Positions 27,478 through 36,368 of a DNA stretch of 64,000 nucleotides are shown here, one piece after another (the stretch's first letter is position 1; each line of letters starts with the position of its first letter). Where the stretch lies: positions 62,001 to 126,000 of the forward strand of contig PBIN01000014.1 of the NCBI GenBank assembly GCA_002720855.1, in the 5' to 3' direction. The notes under the pieces are model-generated. The model made no database searches. It was not told the origin of the DNA and saw nothing but the letters and a program-made list of their open reading frames with translations. A program made the position numbers and the translations under genes. The stretch is from Rhodospirillaceae bacterium (GTDB lineage Bacteria > Pseudomonadota > Alphaproteobacteria > MPNO01 > UBA2964).

Positions 27478-28878
27478 TCAGGCCAGTTTTGGGCAGCGAT
27501 TTAACAACCCTGCCTGTTTCTCAAATGCATGAGCGACTTTTAGAACGGTGGTCTCGTCCCAGTTTCGACCGACGATTTGGGCACCAATCGGCATGCCGTC
27601 ATCGAAGAAACCGGCGCGTACTGTCTGCACTGGATGCAGCGATAAATTAAAGGGTACAGCGATCATAGGAACATCGAGGAACGGGAACGGCGCTTTATCG
27701 TCGAGCGGCGGTTGCGGCGTGAGCATCGCTGTCGTGATGAGAATATCATATTCCGCGAGGGCTGCTTCTATCTCGCCCAGCAGCTCGGTGCGTCGGCGTT
27801 GTGCCTGAATATAGTCGACCGCTCTCACGAGGCTGCCGAGCATCATGCGGTTACGAGCCAGCGGGCCGAATTCTTCCCACCTGTTCTGTAAATTTTCTTC
27901 GTGTATCGCAAAGGCTTCTGCAGGAAGAATAGTACGACCAACAGCATGCCAGTCACCGAGAGGCGACACATTTACTTCGCCAATTGTCGCTCCCAATTCC
28001 TTTAGGGTTTCCCCAATACCATCGATGGCATCTACGATCTCGTCTGGTGCCTCAAAATCGTCGGTATAAAATTGTCTGATGACGCCGACTTTTAAGCCCC
28101 GAACGCCATCATTCAATGGTCCCACATAGTCCGGCACCGGCGTGTCGACGCTGCCCGGGTCACGCTCGTCATAGCCTGCGAGAACCTGCAACATTAGCGC
28201 GCTGTCTTCGCTGGTCCAGGTCATCGGCCCGACACAATCGAACGAAAAAGAAAGCGGCAGATCACCAAAGGCGCTGACGCGACCATATGTTGCTTTCATA
28301 CCGGCAATGCCGCAAAAGGCCGATGGCGTGCGGATTGAACCGCCTGCATCGCTGCCAAGAGCGCCGAGGCAGAAACCCGCTGCCACCGCGGATCCCGAGC
28401 CGCTACTTGAGCCGCCAGTGGAACGCTCAATGTTCCACGGGTTGCGCGCGGGCGGATAGAGTGCATCGAAGGTTGGCCGGCCGCCGAAGGTAAATTCATA
28501 AGTGTTGAGTTGGCCAATCAGAATGGCACCGGCATCCCGTAATTTTGTAATTACGGCAGCATCCTCATCAGCTTCAAATTCGGCCATGACCCGGGAATTC
28601 GACGTCGTTTTATATCCTTTCATGTAAAAGACGTCTTTGATGCCGATTGGAATGCCATGTAAAGGGCCGCGATAATTTCCAGCCTCAATTTCGGATTCTG
28701 CCTGTTTTGCTGTGGCCCGGGCTTCTTCGATGAAAACCGTGTGAAAAGCGTTGATTGTTGGATCGTACTTTTCGATACGGTCCAGGCAGGTCTCAGTCAG
28801 GCTGACTGGCGAAAGAATGCCCGCTTTAATCTGTCTTGCCGCTTCGGCAATTGTCGGTATGCCGCGATCAGGGGTCAT
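27478..28878 (-). CDS. Amidase signature family amidohydrolase
   Basis: A 466-residue amidase-signature enzyme with the Ser-cisSer-Lys triad: Lys81 in GIPIGIKDVF, the cis-Ser within GGSSSGS (157-159) and nucleophile Ser181 in SDAGGSIRTP. It hydrolyses an amide to acid and ammonia; it could also be an AtzE/GatA-like enzyme that works with a small partner. That idea is supported by the gene just upstream, which overlaps its start by one base and encodes a 72-residue protein. It precedes the CoxL-type gene on the same strand, so the three may act on one nitrogen-containing compound. No gatB or gatC-like gene is present, so it is not part of tRNA amidotransferase. Confidence 0.85.
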   Translation of the reverse strand: MTPDRGIPTIAEAARQIKAGILSPVSLTETCLDRIEKYDPTINAFHTVFIEEARATAKQAESEIEAGNYRGPLHGIPIGIKDVFYMKGYKTTSNSRVMAEFEADEDAAVITKLRDAGAILIGQLNTYEFTFGGRPTFDALYPPARNPWNIERSTGGSSSGSGSAVAAGFCLGALGSDAGGSIRTPSAFCGIAGMKATYGRVSAFGDLPLSFSFDCVGPMTWTSEDSALMLQVLAGYDERDPGSVDTPVPDYVGPLNDGVRGLKVGVIRQFYTDDFEAPDEIVDAIDGIGETLKELGATIGEVNVSPLGDWHAVGRTILPAEAFAIHEENLQNRWEEFGPLARNRMMLGSLVRAVDYIQAQRRRTELLGEIEAALAEYDILITTAMLTPQPPLDDKAPFPFLDVPMIAVPFNLSLHPVQTVRAGFFDDGMPIGAQIVGRNWDETTVLKVAHAFEKQAGLLNRCPKLA

Positions 28879-29096
28879 TAATCTTGTCCTTTGGGCGGTT
28901 TGGGCATGAAAATCGGAAGCATACGGACGTCCCAGCTTCGACCTGGTTTTCGGGTTTTGGCGGCTAGCCCCATCAGGGAAGCGTATGCTTTGCGCAGGTT
29001 TTGTTTTTCCTCTTCGGAGACAGGAACGCCGGATGCCCGGATAAGTCCTTCGAACATGCCGTCATCGTCGGCTACTGGATTTTCGTCTGATGCCAT
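28878..29096 (-). CDS. Small helical protein coupled to the amidase (AtzG/HpxX-like?)
   Basis: A 72-residue acidic-to-basic protein with no signal or membrane segment. It shares one base with the amidase start codon, so translation is coupled. The helical segment around EKQNLRKAYASLMGLAAKT suggests a small four-helix accessory subunit, as known for AtzG or HpxX beside AtzE-like amidases. I see no diagnostic motif, so this comparison rests on size and position. The C-terminus is rich in Pro and Lys (MPKPPKGQD). Confidence 0.6.
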   Translation of the reverse strand: MASDENPVADDDGMFEGLIRASGVPVSEEEKQNLRKAYASLMGLAAKTRKPGRSWDVRMLPIFMPKPPKGQD

Positions 29097-29243
29097 TATG
29101 CGCGCCCCATTGATAATCGTTTCCTCATTTCTACAGCAGCGCTCGCGTTGCGCAAGGGGTTGCTGTTGACCTGTTGATCTAGAACGCGAAGCGTGCTGCG
29201 ATAGCGGTCAAGACGAATTCTGGGTTGGAGGAGACGTAAATTT

Positions 29244-29477
29244 ATGCAGAACCAGAAAGAAGACCACACACAGCGTGTTCGTCTGAACCCAGAGGCTTAC
29301 GGATTTACATCGGATGAAATCCAGGCTTTGACGGACGACGAGTTGAAACGTGGCGTAACGCGCGAGTATATGCGTGCCTATGGTGAGTGGCTTTCGGCCC
29401 GTGCAAAACGAGCACGGCTAAAGTCATTGGCGAAACAAGGTTGGCATCCGCAACGACCCAGCCGGGACGCCGTATAG
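29244..29477 (+). CDS. Small hypothetical protein
   Basis: A 77-residue, charged, soluble protein. ATG 29244 is preceded by a good ribosome site (GGAGGAG about 12 bases upstream). The N-terminal half (LNPEAYGFTSDEIQALTDDEL) looks like a helix-turn with acidic residues; the C-terminal half (SARAKRARLKSLAKQG) is strongly basic. This could bind nucleic acid or a partner, but I recognise no family. Divergent from the amidase pair, with 147 bp between them, and followed by 163 bp without a recognisable element before the MFS gene. Confidence 0.55.
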   Translation: MQNQKEDHTQRVRLNPEAYGFTSDEIQALTDDELKRGVTREYMRAYGEWLSARAKRARLKSLAKQGWHPQRPSRDAV

Positions 29478-29640
29478 CCCGAAATCCGGGCGGCCTTTAG
29501 TAAATCGAATTGCGCTCTTCTTGTTGGCGGTTGCAGAGTCACGAGTCAACATAATGGGGCATGAAAACTACCCATAAAACCCGCACATCTAAGTTTCCAA
29601 AGAACCTCGCTATCCCGCCTAATCTTTGGTAGGGACTAGC

Positions 29641-30867
29641 ATGAAAAGTTCTGCAACCGGTGCTGCCGTTCTCATTATCCTTGGTATTCTGACGGCCTTC
29701 GGACCCATGTCGATGGATATGTATCTACCGGCTATGCCCGACCTTGCCCGGTATTTCGCAACATCGCCCGGAAACGTACAGTACACACTTAGCGCCTTTA
29801 CAATTGCATTTGGGGCTGGGCAACTAATTTATGGTCCTGTTTCGGATCGTCTTGGACGCCGTGGGGTCCTGCTCGCCGGTATAACGCTCTATACGCTCGC
29901 CAGCGTCTTCTGCGTGTATGCCTCTTCTATCAATGAATTGATCGTCGCGCGCTTTTTCCAGGCAATCGGAGGGGCGGCGGGGATTGTTCTGTCGCGTGCC
30001 ATAATACGGGACGTTTACGACAAGCTTGAAGGTGCAAGGGCACTTTCACTAATGCTCATGATCCCATCATTGGCAGCGTTAATCGCACCGTTTATCGGCG
30101 GCTATCTTCTAAAGTTCTTTGCAGATTGGCGGCTGATTTTCTGGACGCTTTTTGCCTTTGGCATGATCGCATTCATACTCGGTGTCTTAAAACTTCCCGA
30201 AACTCATCCGCCGGAAAAACGCCAGAAATCGAGCGCCAGCAAAATTCTACACGACTACATCAAGGTCCTGTGTCATCGACGGGCAGTCGGCTACATGATT
30301 TGCGGTGGGCTGTCCTTTGCGACGATGTTTGCACAGCTTTCCGGAACGCCTTTCATCTATATTGATCTCTTTGGCGTTGCACCGGAGGATTTTGGACTTC
30401 TCTTTGCCTTGAACATTTTTGCTATAATGGCCGGCTCTTATCTCAATAGCCGCCTTGTCATTCGTTTTGGCGTTCGTCGTATGCTGGCAGTTGGGACGAC
30501 GATTGCGCTGATTGGCGGAATTGGAATTGCCGTAAGCGCGACGATTGGAACTTTTGGGCTCTTCGGAATCGTTATCCCTGTCGTGATATTTATGATGCCG
30601 CACAATATGGTGAATGCAAACGCATCGGCCGGCACATTGGAGTACTTTCCCGATCTCGCCGGGACGGCGTCAGCAATGCTCGGTTTCGTACGGTTTGGAA
30701 CCGGTGCTCTGGTGGGAGCTCTTGTCGGATATTTCCACGACGGCACCGCTTTGCCGATGGCCTATATCATTGCGTGCTGCGTAATCGGAAGTGCGGCGGC
30801 ATTCTGGTTTCTAACCGGCGATCCTCCCGAGACAGCCAGCGAGCAACGTGAACCTTCGGTTCCGTAA
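29641..30867 (+). CDS. Bcr/CflA-type multidrug efflux MFS transporter
   Basis: A 408-residue, 12-helix inner-membrane transporter. The start region LTAFGPMSMDMYLPAMPDLARYF followed by LSAFTIAFGAGQLIYGPVSDRLGRR is characteristic of the Bcr/CflA (DHA1) group; GPVSDRLGRR is MFS motif A. These export drugs such as bicyclomycin or chloramphenicol, or metabolites such as amino acids. ATG 29641 is taken as start, since a TTG at 29626 would only add five residues. Single gene, with its 3' end facing the next hydrolase gene. Confidence 0.85.
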   Translation: MKSSATGAAVLIILGILTAFGPMSMDMYLPAMPDLARYFATSPGNVQYTLSAFTIAFGAGQLIYGPVSDRLGRRGVLLAGITLYTLASVFCVYASSINELIVARFFQAIGGAAGIVLSRAIIRDVYDKLEGARALSLMLMIPSLAALIAPFIGGYLLKFFADWRLIFWTLFAFGMIAFILGVLKLPETHPPEKRQKSSASKILHDYIKVLCHRRAVGYMICGGLSFATMFAQLSGTPFIYIDLFGVAPEDFGLLFALNIFAIMAGSYLNSRLVIRFGVRRMLAVGTTIALIGGIGIAVSATIGTFGLFGIVIPVVIFMMPHNMVNANASAGTLEYFPDLAGTASAMLGFVRFGTGALVGALVGYFHDGTALPMAYIIACCVIGSAAAFWFLTGDPPETASEQREPSVP

Positions 30868-30920
30868 ACATACCGGTGACAATGCAAAAGCGATTTGCAG
30901 GCCTGAATGAGAAAAGTGTC

Positions 30921-31766
30921 TCACTCGCCCGCAATCACCTTCCGCATAAACGCATCAAAGACAGTGGCGATCTCTTCTTTGACCGGCTCCCATTCCTCGA
31001 ACGGAACAACATCGATGTCCTGAAATTCGAGCGGTAGTTCATGCAACTCGCTTCCGGGAATCATACGGTGTGCGGCATTTGCCGAGGCGGATGCGTGCGT
31101 ATTGTCATTGCCCGGAATTACAATGGTGTGTGCTTTGATTGTGTTGAGTTCTGCCTCTGTGACACCCAGCACCGGCTGGTCGGCCCCCGCAACAAATAAG
31201 TCACGAAGAGCTTGCAGCGTGGCGATAAATTCATTCACATCCATCGCCATCAGGGTATCGCGATGTTCCGCTCTTGCCGCAATCCGATCGGCATAGGCCT
31301 CGGTTTCGCACACGGCCGCCATGCCGCCCTCTTGGGCCGCAACAATAAACTGATCGTAATAATTCTCCGGCAACCGGCCCGCGGCAACCGCGCCGCCGGT
31401 CACCCTCATCAGCAAGAGACCCCGCGTCGCTTCGGGGTGACGCAATCCAAATAACATGGATGTTCTAGCACCAGATGAGGAACCACCAACAAAGGCCGGT
31501 AGCGCGTCGTTCTGTTTCAGCAACTCATGCAGATCGTCCGACCAAACCGCTTCCTCAGTCTCCTCCGCGCTCAAGCAAATATCCGACGCTCCGACATTTC
31601 GTCTGTCGTGTAGCATGACGCGATAACCTTTGGCGGCGACACGCTCGGCTAAGGTCTCGATTTCCTTATACTCCCGTCGCCCACCTGGAGTCAGTGCAAC
31701 CCAGGGTCCATCGCTTCCGAGAATTTTATAGTTGATTTTAACGCCGCGAACGGTCGCAAAGGACAT
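30921..31766 (-). CDS. Alpha/beta hydrolase
   Basis: A 281-residue soluble alpha/beta hydrolase. The elbow reads GGSSSGA, with Ser97 as probable nucleophile. DRRNVGASD (54-62) is the usual loop after strand 4, and Asp221 lies in VIPGNDNTHAS. The final catalytic His is not in the usual GH context; His242 (ELHELP) is a candidate. So the fold assignment is firm but the triad is less certain than for the other hydrolases here. It is separated from the upstream receptor gene on the same strand by 123 bp containing a terminator, so it probably has its own promoter. Confidence 0.8.
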   Translation of the reverse strand: MSFATVRGVKINYKILGSDGPWVALTPGGRREYKEIETLAERVAAKGYRVMLHDRRNVGASDICLSAEETEEAVWSDDLHELLKQNDALPAFVGGSSSGARTSMLFGLRHPEATRGLLLMRVTGGAVAAGRLPENYYDQFIVAAQEGGMAAVCETEAYADRIAARAEHRDTLMAMDVNEFIATLQALRDLFVAGADQPVLGVTEAELNTIKAHTIVIPGNDNTHASASANAAHRMIPGSELHELPLEFQDIDVVPFEEWEPVKEEIATVFDAFMRKVIAGE

Positions 31767-31837
31767 GCTGTCTCCTTAGTTCAATATCTGTCGTTGTTCT
31801 TGGTTCGACAAATATCGCCCTTACTCACCGTTAGAGA

Positions 31838-31866
31838 ACCCCGCCCAACCTTCTGGCGGGCGGGGT
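31838..31866 (-). terminator. Rho-independent-type hairpin behind the Bug/TctC receptor gene
   Basis: ACCCCGCCC (31838-31846) pairs perfectly with GGGCGGGGT (31858-31866) around an 11-base loop. It begins 24 bases beyond the stop codon of the receptor gene on the minus strand. The T-run after it is weak (TTCTCT). Confidence 0.65.
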
Positions 31867-31889
31867 GCTAACAGAACAATGATGGCAAG

Positions 31890-32921
31890 TTATTTAAAGC
31901 CGAGCGCTTCTTTGGCGCGTTTGACGGTCGCCGCGGAGGCCGATGCCGTTCTTGTGACGCGTTTCGCAATTTCCGCACCCCCCATCGGATGTACTTCAAT
32001 TTTGCGCCGCTTAGCTTCCGCCAGGAAGTCTGGGTCTTTAACCATTTTGTCATAGGCCGCGCGCAGGGCAGCCAATCGAGCTTTTGGCAGGCCGGGCGGA
32101 CCAAATATAGCCCTGCCGGTGATGGTTGGACCCATCATAAATTCCATAAATTCACGATCAGCCTTGGTTTTTGCAAGATCGAGAATGAGCGGGACATGTT
32201 TGGGCAAGTCAGGTGACTTATCGAACCCAAGTTCAACGACCGGAATGATGAATTTACTTTCGATCCACTGCGGCACATTGGATTTCCAGGATATCCATCC
32301 GGACGATAGGGCATTTGCTTCGCCCCGTTCGAGGGCGAGGCGTGTCCCTGCAGAACCTTTATATCCCTTAATGATCTTAAATTTTGTTCCCAAAGCGCTA
32401 TTCAAGAATGCAGGGAACATATAGGTCGGGCTGGCGAGGCCACTCGCCGCTGCGACGATCTCTTTCTTTTTGAGATCTTCTAGCGATTTAATGCCTGTAT
32501 CAGCGCGGACCATCATGACATGTTTTTGGGTCGCGAGACGACCGAGCCAACTCAGCTTTCTGACATCCAGCTTGAATCCTTTGCTACGAATGAGCTGGAA
32601 GATTGGCAACATCGGTGATGCCAGCCCGATAAACGTTCCGTTCTTTGGTGCAACGTTATAGGTGTAATTGGCCATTTTTAGACTGCCACCACCTGGCATA
32701 AACTGCGGCACGAATGCGGGTTTGCCCGGAATGTATTTTCCGAGGTGATTCACAACCAATCGCGAATACCGGTCATAACCTCCACCCGGACTGAATCCGA
32801 CGGCCATAATTCCAACCTGATCTTTGTAGAAATCTGCAACGGGATCCGCGTTGCCCGGTGTCGTGCCGGTAACGGCGACCAACGAAATAGCCGCTACCCC
32901 AAGAGTCAATTTTGAAGCCAT
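31890..32921 (-). CDS. Bug/TctC-family periplasmic substrate-binding protein
   Basis: A 343-residue secreted receptor. A Sec signal peptide is clear (MASKLTLGVAAISLVAVTG, cleavage near GNADP). The mature protein shows the TctC-like GFSPGGGYDRYSRLVV and QFMPGGGSLKMANYTYNV segments and the VAAASGLASPT loop that in this family contacts carboxylate ligands. Such proteins deliver carboxylic acids to TctAB-type secondary transporters. No tctA or tctB gene is in the window, so it is an orphan receptor, which is common for this family. The divergent gene encodes a lactonase-type amidohydrolase, suggesting an aromatic or dicarboxylic acid ligand (inference). Confidence 0.85.
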   Translation of the reverse strand: MASKLTLGVAAISLVAVTGTTPGNADPVADFYKDQVGIMAVGFSPGGGYDRYSRLVVNHLGKYIPGKPAFVPQFMPGGGSLKMANYTYNVAPKNGTFIGLASPMLPIFQLIRSKGFKLDVRKLSWLGRLATQKHVMMVRADTGIKSLEDLKKKEIVAAASGLASPTYMFPAFLNSALGTKFKIIKGYKGSAGTRLALERGEANALSSGWISWKSNVPQWIESKFIIPVVELGFDKSPDLPKHVPLILDLAKTKADREFMEFMMGPTITGRAIFGPPGLPKARLAALRAAYDKMVKDPDFLAEAKRRKIEVHPMGGAEIAKRVTRTASASAATVKRAKEALGFK

Positions 32922-33023
32922 CGTAAAGTCTCCCCAGACATTATGTTAATTCCAGTTTTTATATTGGCAAAACGGTACCATCGAGTTTGACAGGTCGACA
33001 AGCAAATCAATCACAATTTAAAT

Positions 33024-33899
33024 ATGCTTATGACTAAACCCTGCCAACCGCCGGACCCAAACTGGCACACGCCACGGACACCGCCACCGCCCGGAACGAC
33101 CGATTGTCATGTTCATATAATGGGGCCATTCGAAAAATTTGCACTCTCTGATAGGCGCGGTTATACGCCGGAAGAATGCCCTATCGAAAAGTTTGAAAGT
33201 ATGATGAGCGTTCTGGGGATTGACCGCGCCGTCATCGTCCAGGGCAGCGCACATGGCAATGACAATCGCGTAACCGTCGATGCTGTAAGGAAACTTGGTG
33301 CAAATGGTCGGGGAATCGTTTTGGTGCCGCCCGATGTATCAGATTCCGAGCTACAGGCGTTCAGGGATTCGGGGATTTGTGGATTGCGTTTGTCGACAAT
33401 TTCCAAGGCCGGATACGGCACAGAACATCTTACCGAGATGGCGTCCCGCGCCAAAGCGCTGGATTGGATGATGCTGCTTCATTTCGGGAATATTGACGAG
33501 GTCCCGGCCTTGTTGCCACTTCTTAAAAAACTACCTGTTAATTTTGTGATCGACCATCAGGGGCGGCCCCGCGGATCACAGAACATCGAAACGGAAGGGT
33601 TTCAATCACTTTTAAATCTGGCCAGGAATACAGAAAATTGTTGGGTGAAGCTGAGTAGCTGGTATCGACAATCTGTCACAGGAGCTCCTTACGACGATAT
33701 GTATCCGTTTATTGAGGCGTTGATCGAGGCACGCCCAGACCGCTTGATCTGGGGCAGCAATTGGCCTCATCCGAACTATAAAGGCGCTATGCCCAATGAC
33801 GCCGATCTTCTGCAACAGATGCTCGACTGGGCAGATTCTGATGCGGTTGCCAAAAAAATCCTCGTCGACAATCCCGAAAATTTATTTGGGTTTTCCTGA
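33024..33899 (+). CDS. Amidohydrolase family protein, 2-pyrone-4,6-dicarboxylate lactonase-like
   Basis: A 291-residue TIM-barrel metal-dependent hydrolase of the amidohydrolase-2 group. The first metal motif is TTDCHVHIMGP (about 25-35). RAVIVQGSAHGNDN, the VIDHQGRP strand end and the C-terminal LIWGSNWPHPN follow in the order seen in LigI, the lactonase of the protocatechuate 4,5-cleavage pathway. A close relative with another lactone substrate is equally possible. ATG 33024 or ATG 33030 may be the start. Divergent from the orphan carboxylate receptor across 102 bp; convergent with the FAD oxidase behind it. Confidence 0.8.
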   Translation: MLMTKPCQPPDPNWHTPRTPPPPGTTDCHVHIMGPFEKFALSDRRGYTPEECPIEKFESMMSVLGIDRAVIVQGSAHGNDNRVTVDAVRKLGANGRGIVLVPPDVSDSELQAFRDSGICGLRLSTISKAGYGTEHLTEMASRAKALDWMMLLHFGNIDEVPALLPLLKKLPVNFVIDHQGRPRGSQNIETEGFQSLLNLARNTENCWVKLSSWYRQSVTGAPYDDMYPFIEALIEARPDRLIWGSNWPHPNYKGAMPNDADLLQQMLDWADSDAVAKKILVDNPENLFGFS

Positions 33900-33905
33900 C
33901 AGTCC

Positions 33906-35078
33906 CTAGTTCATTCCAGCGAGTGCTTTGACATATTCGCCTATTGCCATCGACGACGTCAGACCAGGTGATTCAATGCCAAATAAATTAATCAGCCCGT
34001 CGACGCCATGGTCTTTTTTGCCATGGATAACGAAATCATTCGCTGTCGCCTGTTCGAGGCTGAGTTTTGGTCTAACGCCAGTATAGCCCGGTTGCAGCTC
34101 ACCATCTTTGAGGTCGGGTAAAAATCTTCTGACGGCTTTATAGAAAAACTCAGCCCTATCCGGATTCAAGGTGTAGTCGACGCTGTCCACGATCTCGACA
34201 TCGGGCCCAAATCGATTTAGTCCTGAGAGGTCAGGGCATACATGTACTGAAACTTTATGGTCTTTGGGAAGCGGATAGACCATTCGATTAAAAGGCCGCC
34301 GTCCATGGATCACGAAATAACAGCCGCGCGTGAGATATTGTTCGGGGATTGTCGAGTCTGGAACGCCGATTATCACTGCGGCGACACGTTGGGCGCTGTG
34401 TCCCGCCGAATTGACACACAGCGCGCACCTGATGGTGGTTTCATGATCACCGCCAACAACAAGTTCGATGCCGTCCTCTATGACACGTCCCGACTTTACT
34501 GGAGCATTTACAGCCAGCACCGCGCCGTGCTGCTCGGCGTCGCCGAGATAGGCTGTCATCAACTCATGCGCCTCGATCAAACCAGAAAGTGGCGAGTAGA
34601 GAGCGCCGGCAAACGCCAAATTTGGTTCTTTCTCACGAATTTCAGCGTGGTCCGCGATATATATTTCCTGCAAGCCGTTTTTGTTGGCTTTCTCCTTTAG
34701 AGCATGCAGCTCTGGGATATCCGCGTCGTCGACTGCCACCACGAATTTCCCCGTCATTTCATGGCTTACACCGTGGTCGGGGCAGTATTGATACAGAAGG
34801 TCCCGTCCGCGCAGTGCAAGCTGGCTCTTGAGACTCCCCGGCGTATAGTTGATCCCCGCGTGGATACAGCCCGAATTACGGGTGGAGGTGTGTGTGCCGT
34901 ACGTGGTTTCAGCCTCAAGAATGATCACCTCACGGCCCGCCATCGCCAATGCCCGTGCGATTGCCAGCCCGACGACACCGGCTCCGATAACTATGCAGTC
35001 GACTTTTTCGGTCAAAGTGGCTTTTCCTCTTGAAGTACCCAGGAGAGTTTCTTCCATGTCCGTTATTTGGACAACCAT
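33906..35078 (-). CDS. FAD-dependent oxidoreductase, L-2-hydroxyglutarate oxidase (LhgO)-like
   Basis: A protein of up to 390 residues in the DAO superfamily. The FAD motif VIGAGVVGLAIARALA is followed by the LhgO-like TSTRNSGCIHAGINY and LCVNSAGHSAQRVA. Near the end, GLINLFGIESPGLTSSMAIGEYV is also typical. It would oxidise L-2-hydroxyglutarate or a similar 2-hydroxy acid, passing electrons to quinone or O2. The start is uncertain: the first ATG (35078) adds about 22 residues before the FAD fold, while an in-frame TTG preceded by AAGAGGAAAA would begin just before it. Divergent from the MFS gene at 35129. Confidence 0.8.
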   Translation of the reverse strand: MVVQITDMEETLLGTSRGKATLTEKVDCIVIGAGVVGLAIARALAMAGREVIILEAETTYGTHTSTRNSGCIHAGINYTPGSLKSQLALRGRDLLYQYCPDHGVSHEMTGKFVVAVDDADIPELHALKEKANKNGLQEIYIADHAEIREKEPNLAFAGALYSPLSGLIEAHELMTAYLGDAEQHGAVLAVNAPVKSGRVIEDGIELVVGGDHETTIRCALCVNSAGHSAQRVAAVIIGVPDSTIPEQYLTRGCYFVIHGRRPFNRMVYPLPKDHKVSVHVCPDLSGLNRFGPDVEIVDSVDYTLNPDRAEFFYKAVRRFLPDLKDGELQPGYTGVRPKLSLEQATANDFVIHGKKDHGVDGLINLFGIESPGLTSSMAIGEYVKALAGMN

Positions 35079-35128
35079 TGCCTTAGGTGAGACACTGAGA
35101 GGAACTCAACGCGAATGTCGGTGCTTCA

Positions 35129-36316
35129 ATGAATAGAGAAAAGAAGAATGTTCTCGTCCTAGCGACCTGTCAGGTTTTGTTTGGGACGGGACGGTCGCTG
35201 ATAATCGCCACGGCGCCGCTAATTGCTTATGGTATTGCCACACATAAGGGCCTGGCGACGTTGCCCACGTCATTGGTTATCGTCGGCACTGCGGTGATGA
35301 CAATTCCAGCATCGCTTTTAATGCGCCGTGTCGGGCGTCGCATAGGTTTTATGGTGGGTTCGCTGATTGGCGTGGTTAGTGGCTTGCTAAGTGCCTATGC
35401 AGTTCTCCAGTCAAATTTTTGGCTTTTCGCTTTTGGCGCCTTTCTGTTCGGCCTGTTCGCTGGATTTGCGCAACTTTACCGGTTTGCGGCTGCCGATGTC
35501 GCCAGTGAAGATTTTAAGAGCAAAGCGATATCTCTGGTTTTGGCTGGTGGCGTTGTATCAGGGTTTTTGGGGCCAGAGTCTGCGAAGATCGGACAGCATC
35601 TTGTCACCGCAACACCGTTTGTCGGTGCCTATCTGATCCTCACCGGTGCGACAGTTCTGGCGATCTTTGTATTGTTGTTCCTCGACATTCCCAACCTGAC
35701 GCCGGAAGAGCGGGCGGGTCCACGTCGTCCTATGTTGCAGATTATGAAGCAGCCAGTTTTTATCGTTGCGGCAACGGCGGCGATGATTTCGCAGGGTGTA
35801 ATGAATTTTCTTATGACAGCCACTCCAATAGCCATGGCGCATGCTCACCATCAGTTTGCGGATACAGCGCTTGTCATCGAATGGCATATTTTTGGGATGT
35901 TTGCGCCCGGCTTCGTTACCGGGCATCTCATCAATCGATTCGGTGAAATAAAAATGATCATTTCGGGCCTGGCGCTGCAGTTTTTCTGTGTCGCTGTAGC
36001 TCTGGCGGGGGTTGAAGTGGCCCATTTTTGGCTTTCAATGCTGCTTCTAGGTGTTGGTTGGAACTTTGCTTTTACGGCCGCTACGTCGCTCATGACCAAC
36101 GCCTATACGATCTCCGAGCGCGCAAAGACCCAGGGCGCTATGAACTTCCTGATTTACGGATTTGTCTCGGTTCTATCGCTGTCTTCAGGCGCTCTCGTAC
36201 ATTTCTTTGGCTGGGATGTCGTCAATCTGGGTGCCGTACCGTTTTTGATCGTCGCAGTCGGGGCGACGCTTTGGTATGCGATAACGCAAAATCGTGGGCC
36301 TGCCATCTCGACGTAA
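35129..36316 (+). CDS. MFS transporter
   Basis: A 395-residue, 12-helix major facilitator. The cytoplasmic loop between helices 2 and 3 carries MRRVGRRIGF, a motif-A-like sequence, and the C-terminal half has a related loop (NRFGEIKMI). The N-terminus is short and basic (MNREKKN). I cannot assign a substrate; it resembles small exporters rather than the aromatic-acid:H+ symporters. It lies 50 bp from the divergent FAD oxidase and 52 bp before the hydrolase at 36369, with which it may be co-transcribed. Confidence 0.75.
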   Translation: MNREKKNVLVLATCQVLFGTGRSLIIATAPLIAYGIATHKGLATLPTSLVIVGTAVMTIPASLLMRRVGRRIGFMVGSLIGVVSGLLSAYAVLQSNFWLFAFGAFLFGLFAGFAQLYRFAAADVASEDFKSKAISLVLAGGVVSGFLGPESAKIGQHLVTATPFVGAYLILTGATVLAIFVLLFLDIPNLTPEERAGPRRPMLQIMKQPVFIVAATAAMISQGVMNFLMTATPIAMAHAHHQFADTALVIEWHIFGMFAPGFVTGHLINRFGEIKMIISGLALQFFCVAVALAGVEVAHFWLSMLLLGVGWNFAFTAATSLMTNAYTISERAKTQGAMNFLIYGFVSVLSLSSGALVHFFGWDVVNLGAVPFLIVAVGATLWYAITQNRGPAIST

Positions 36317-36368
36317 AGCGGCTTCCCCTATAGAAATACAATCGCATTCGTAAAGAACCGGAGGCGTT

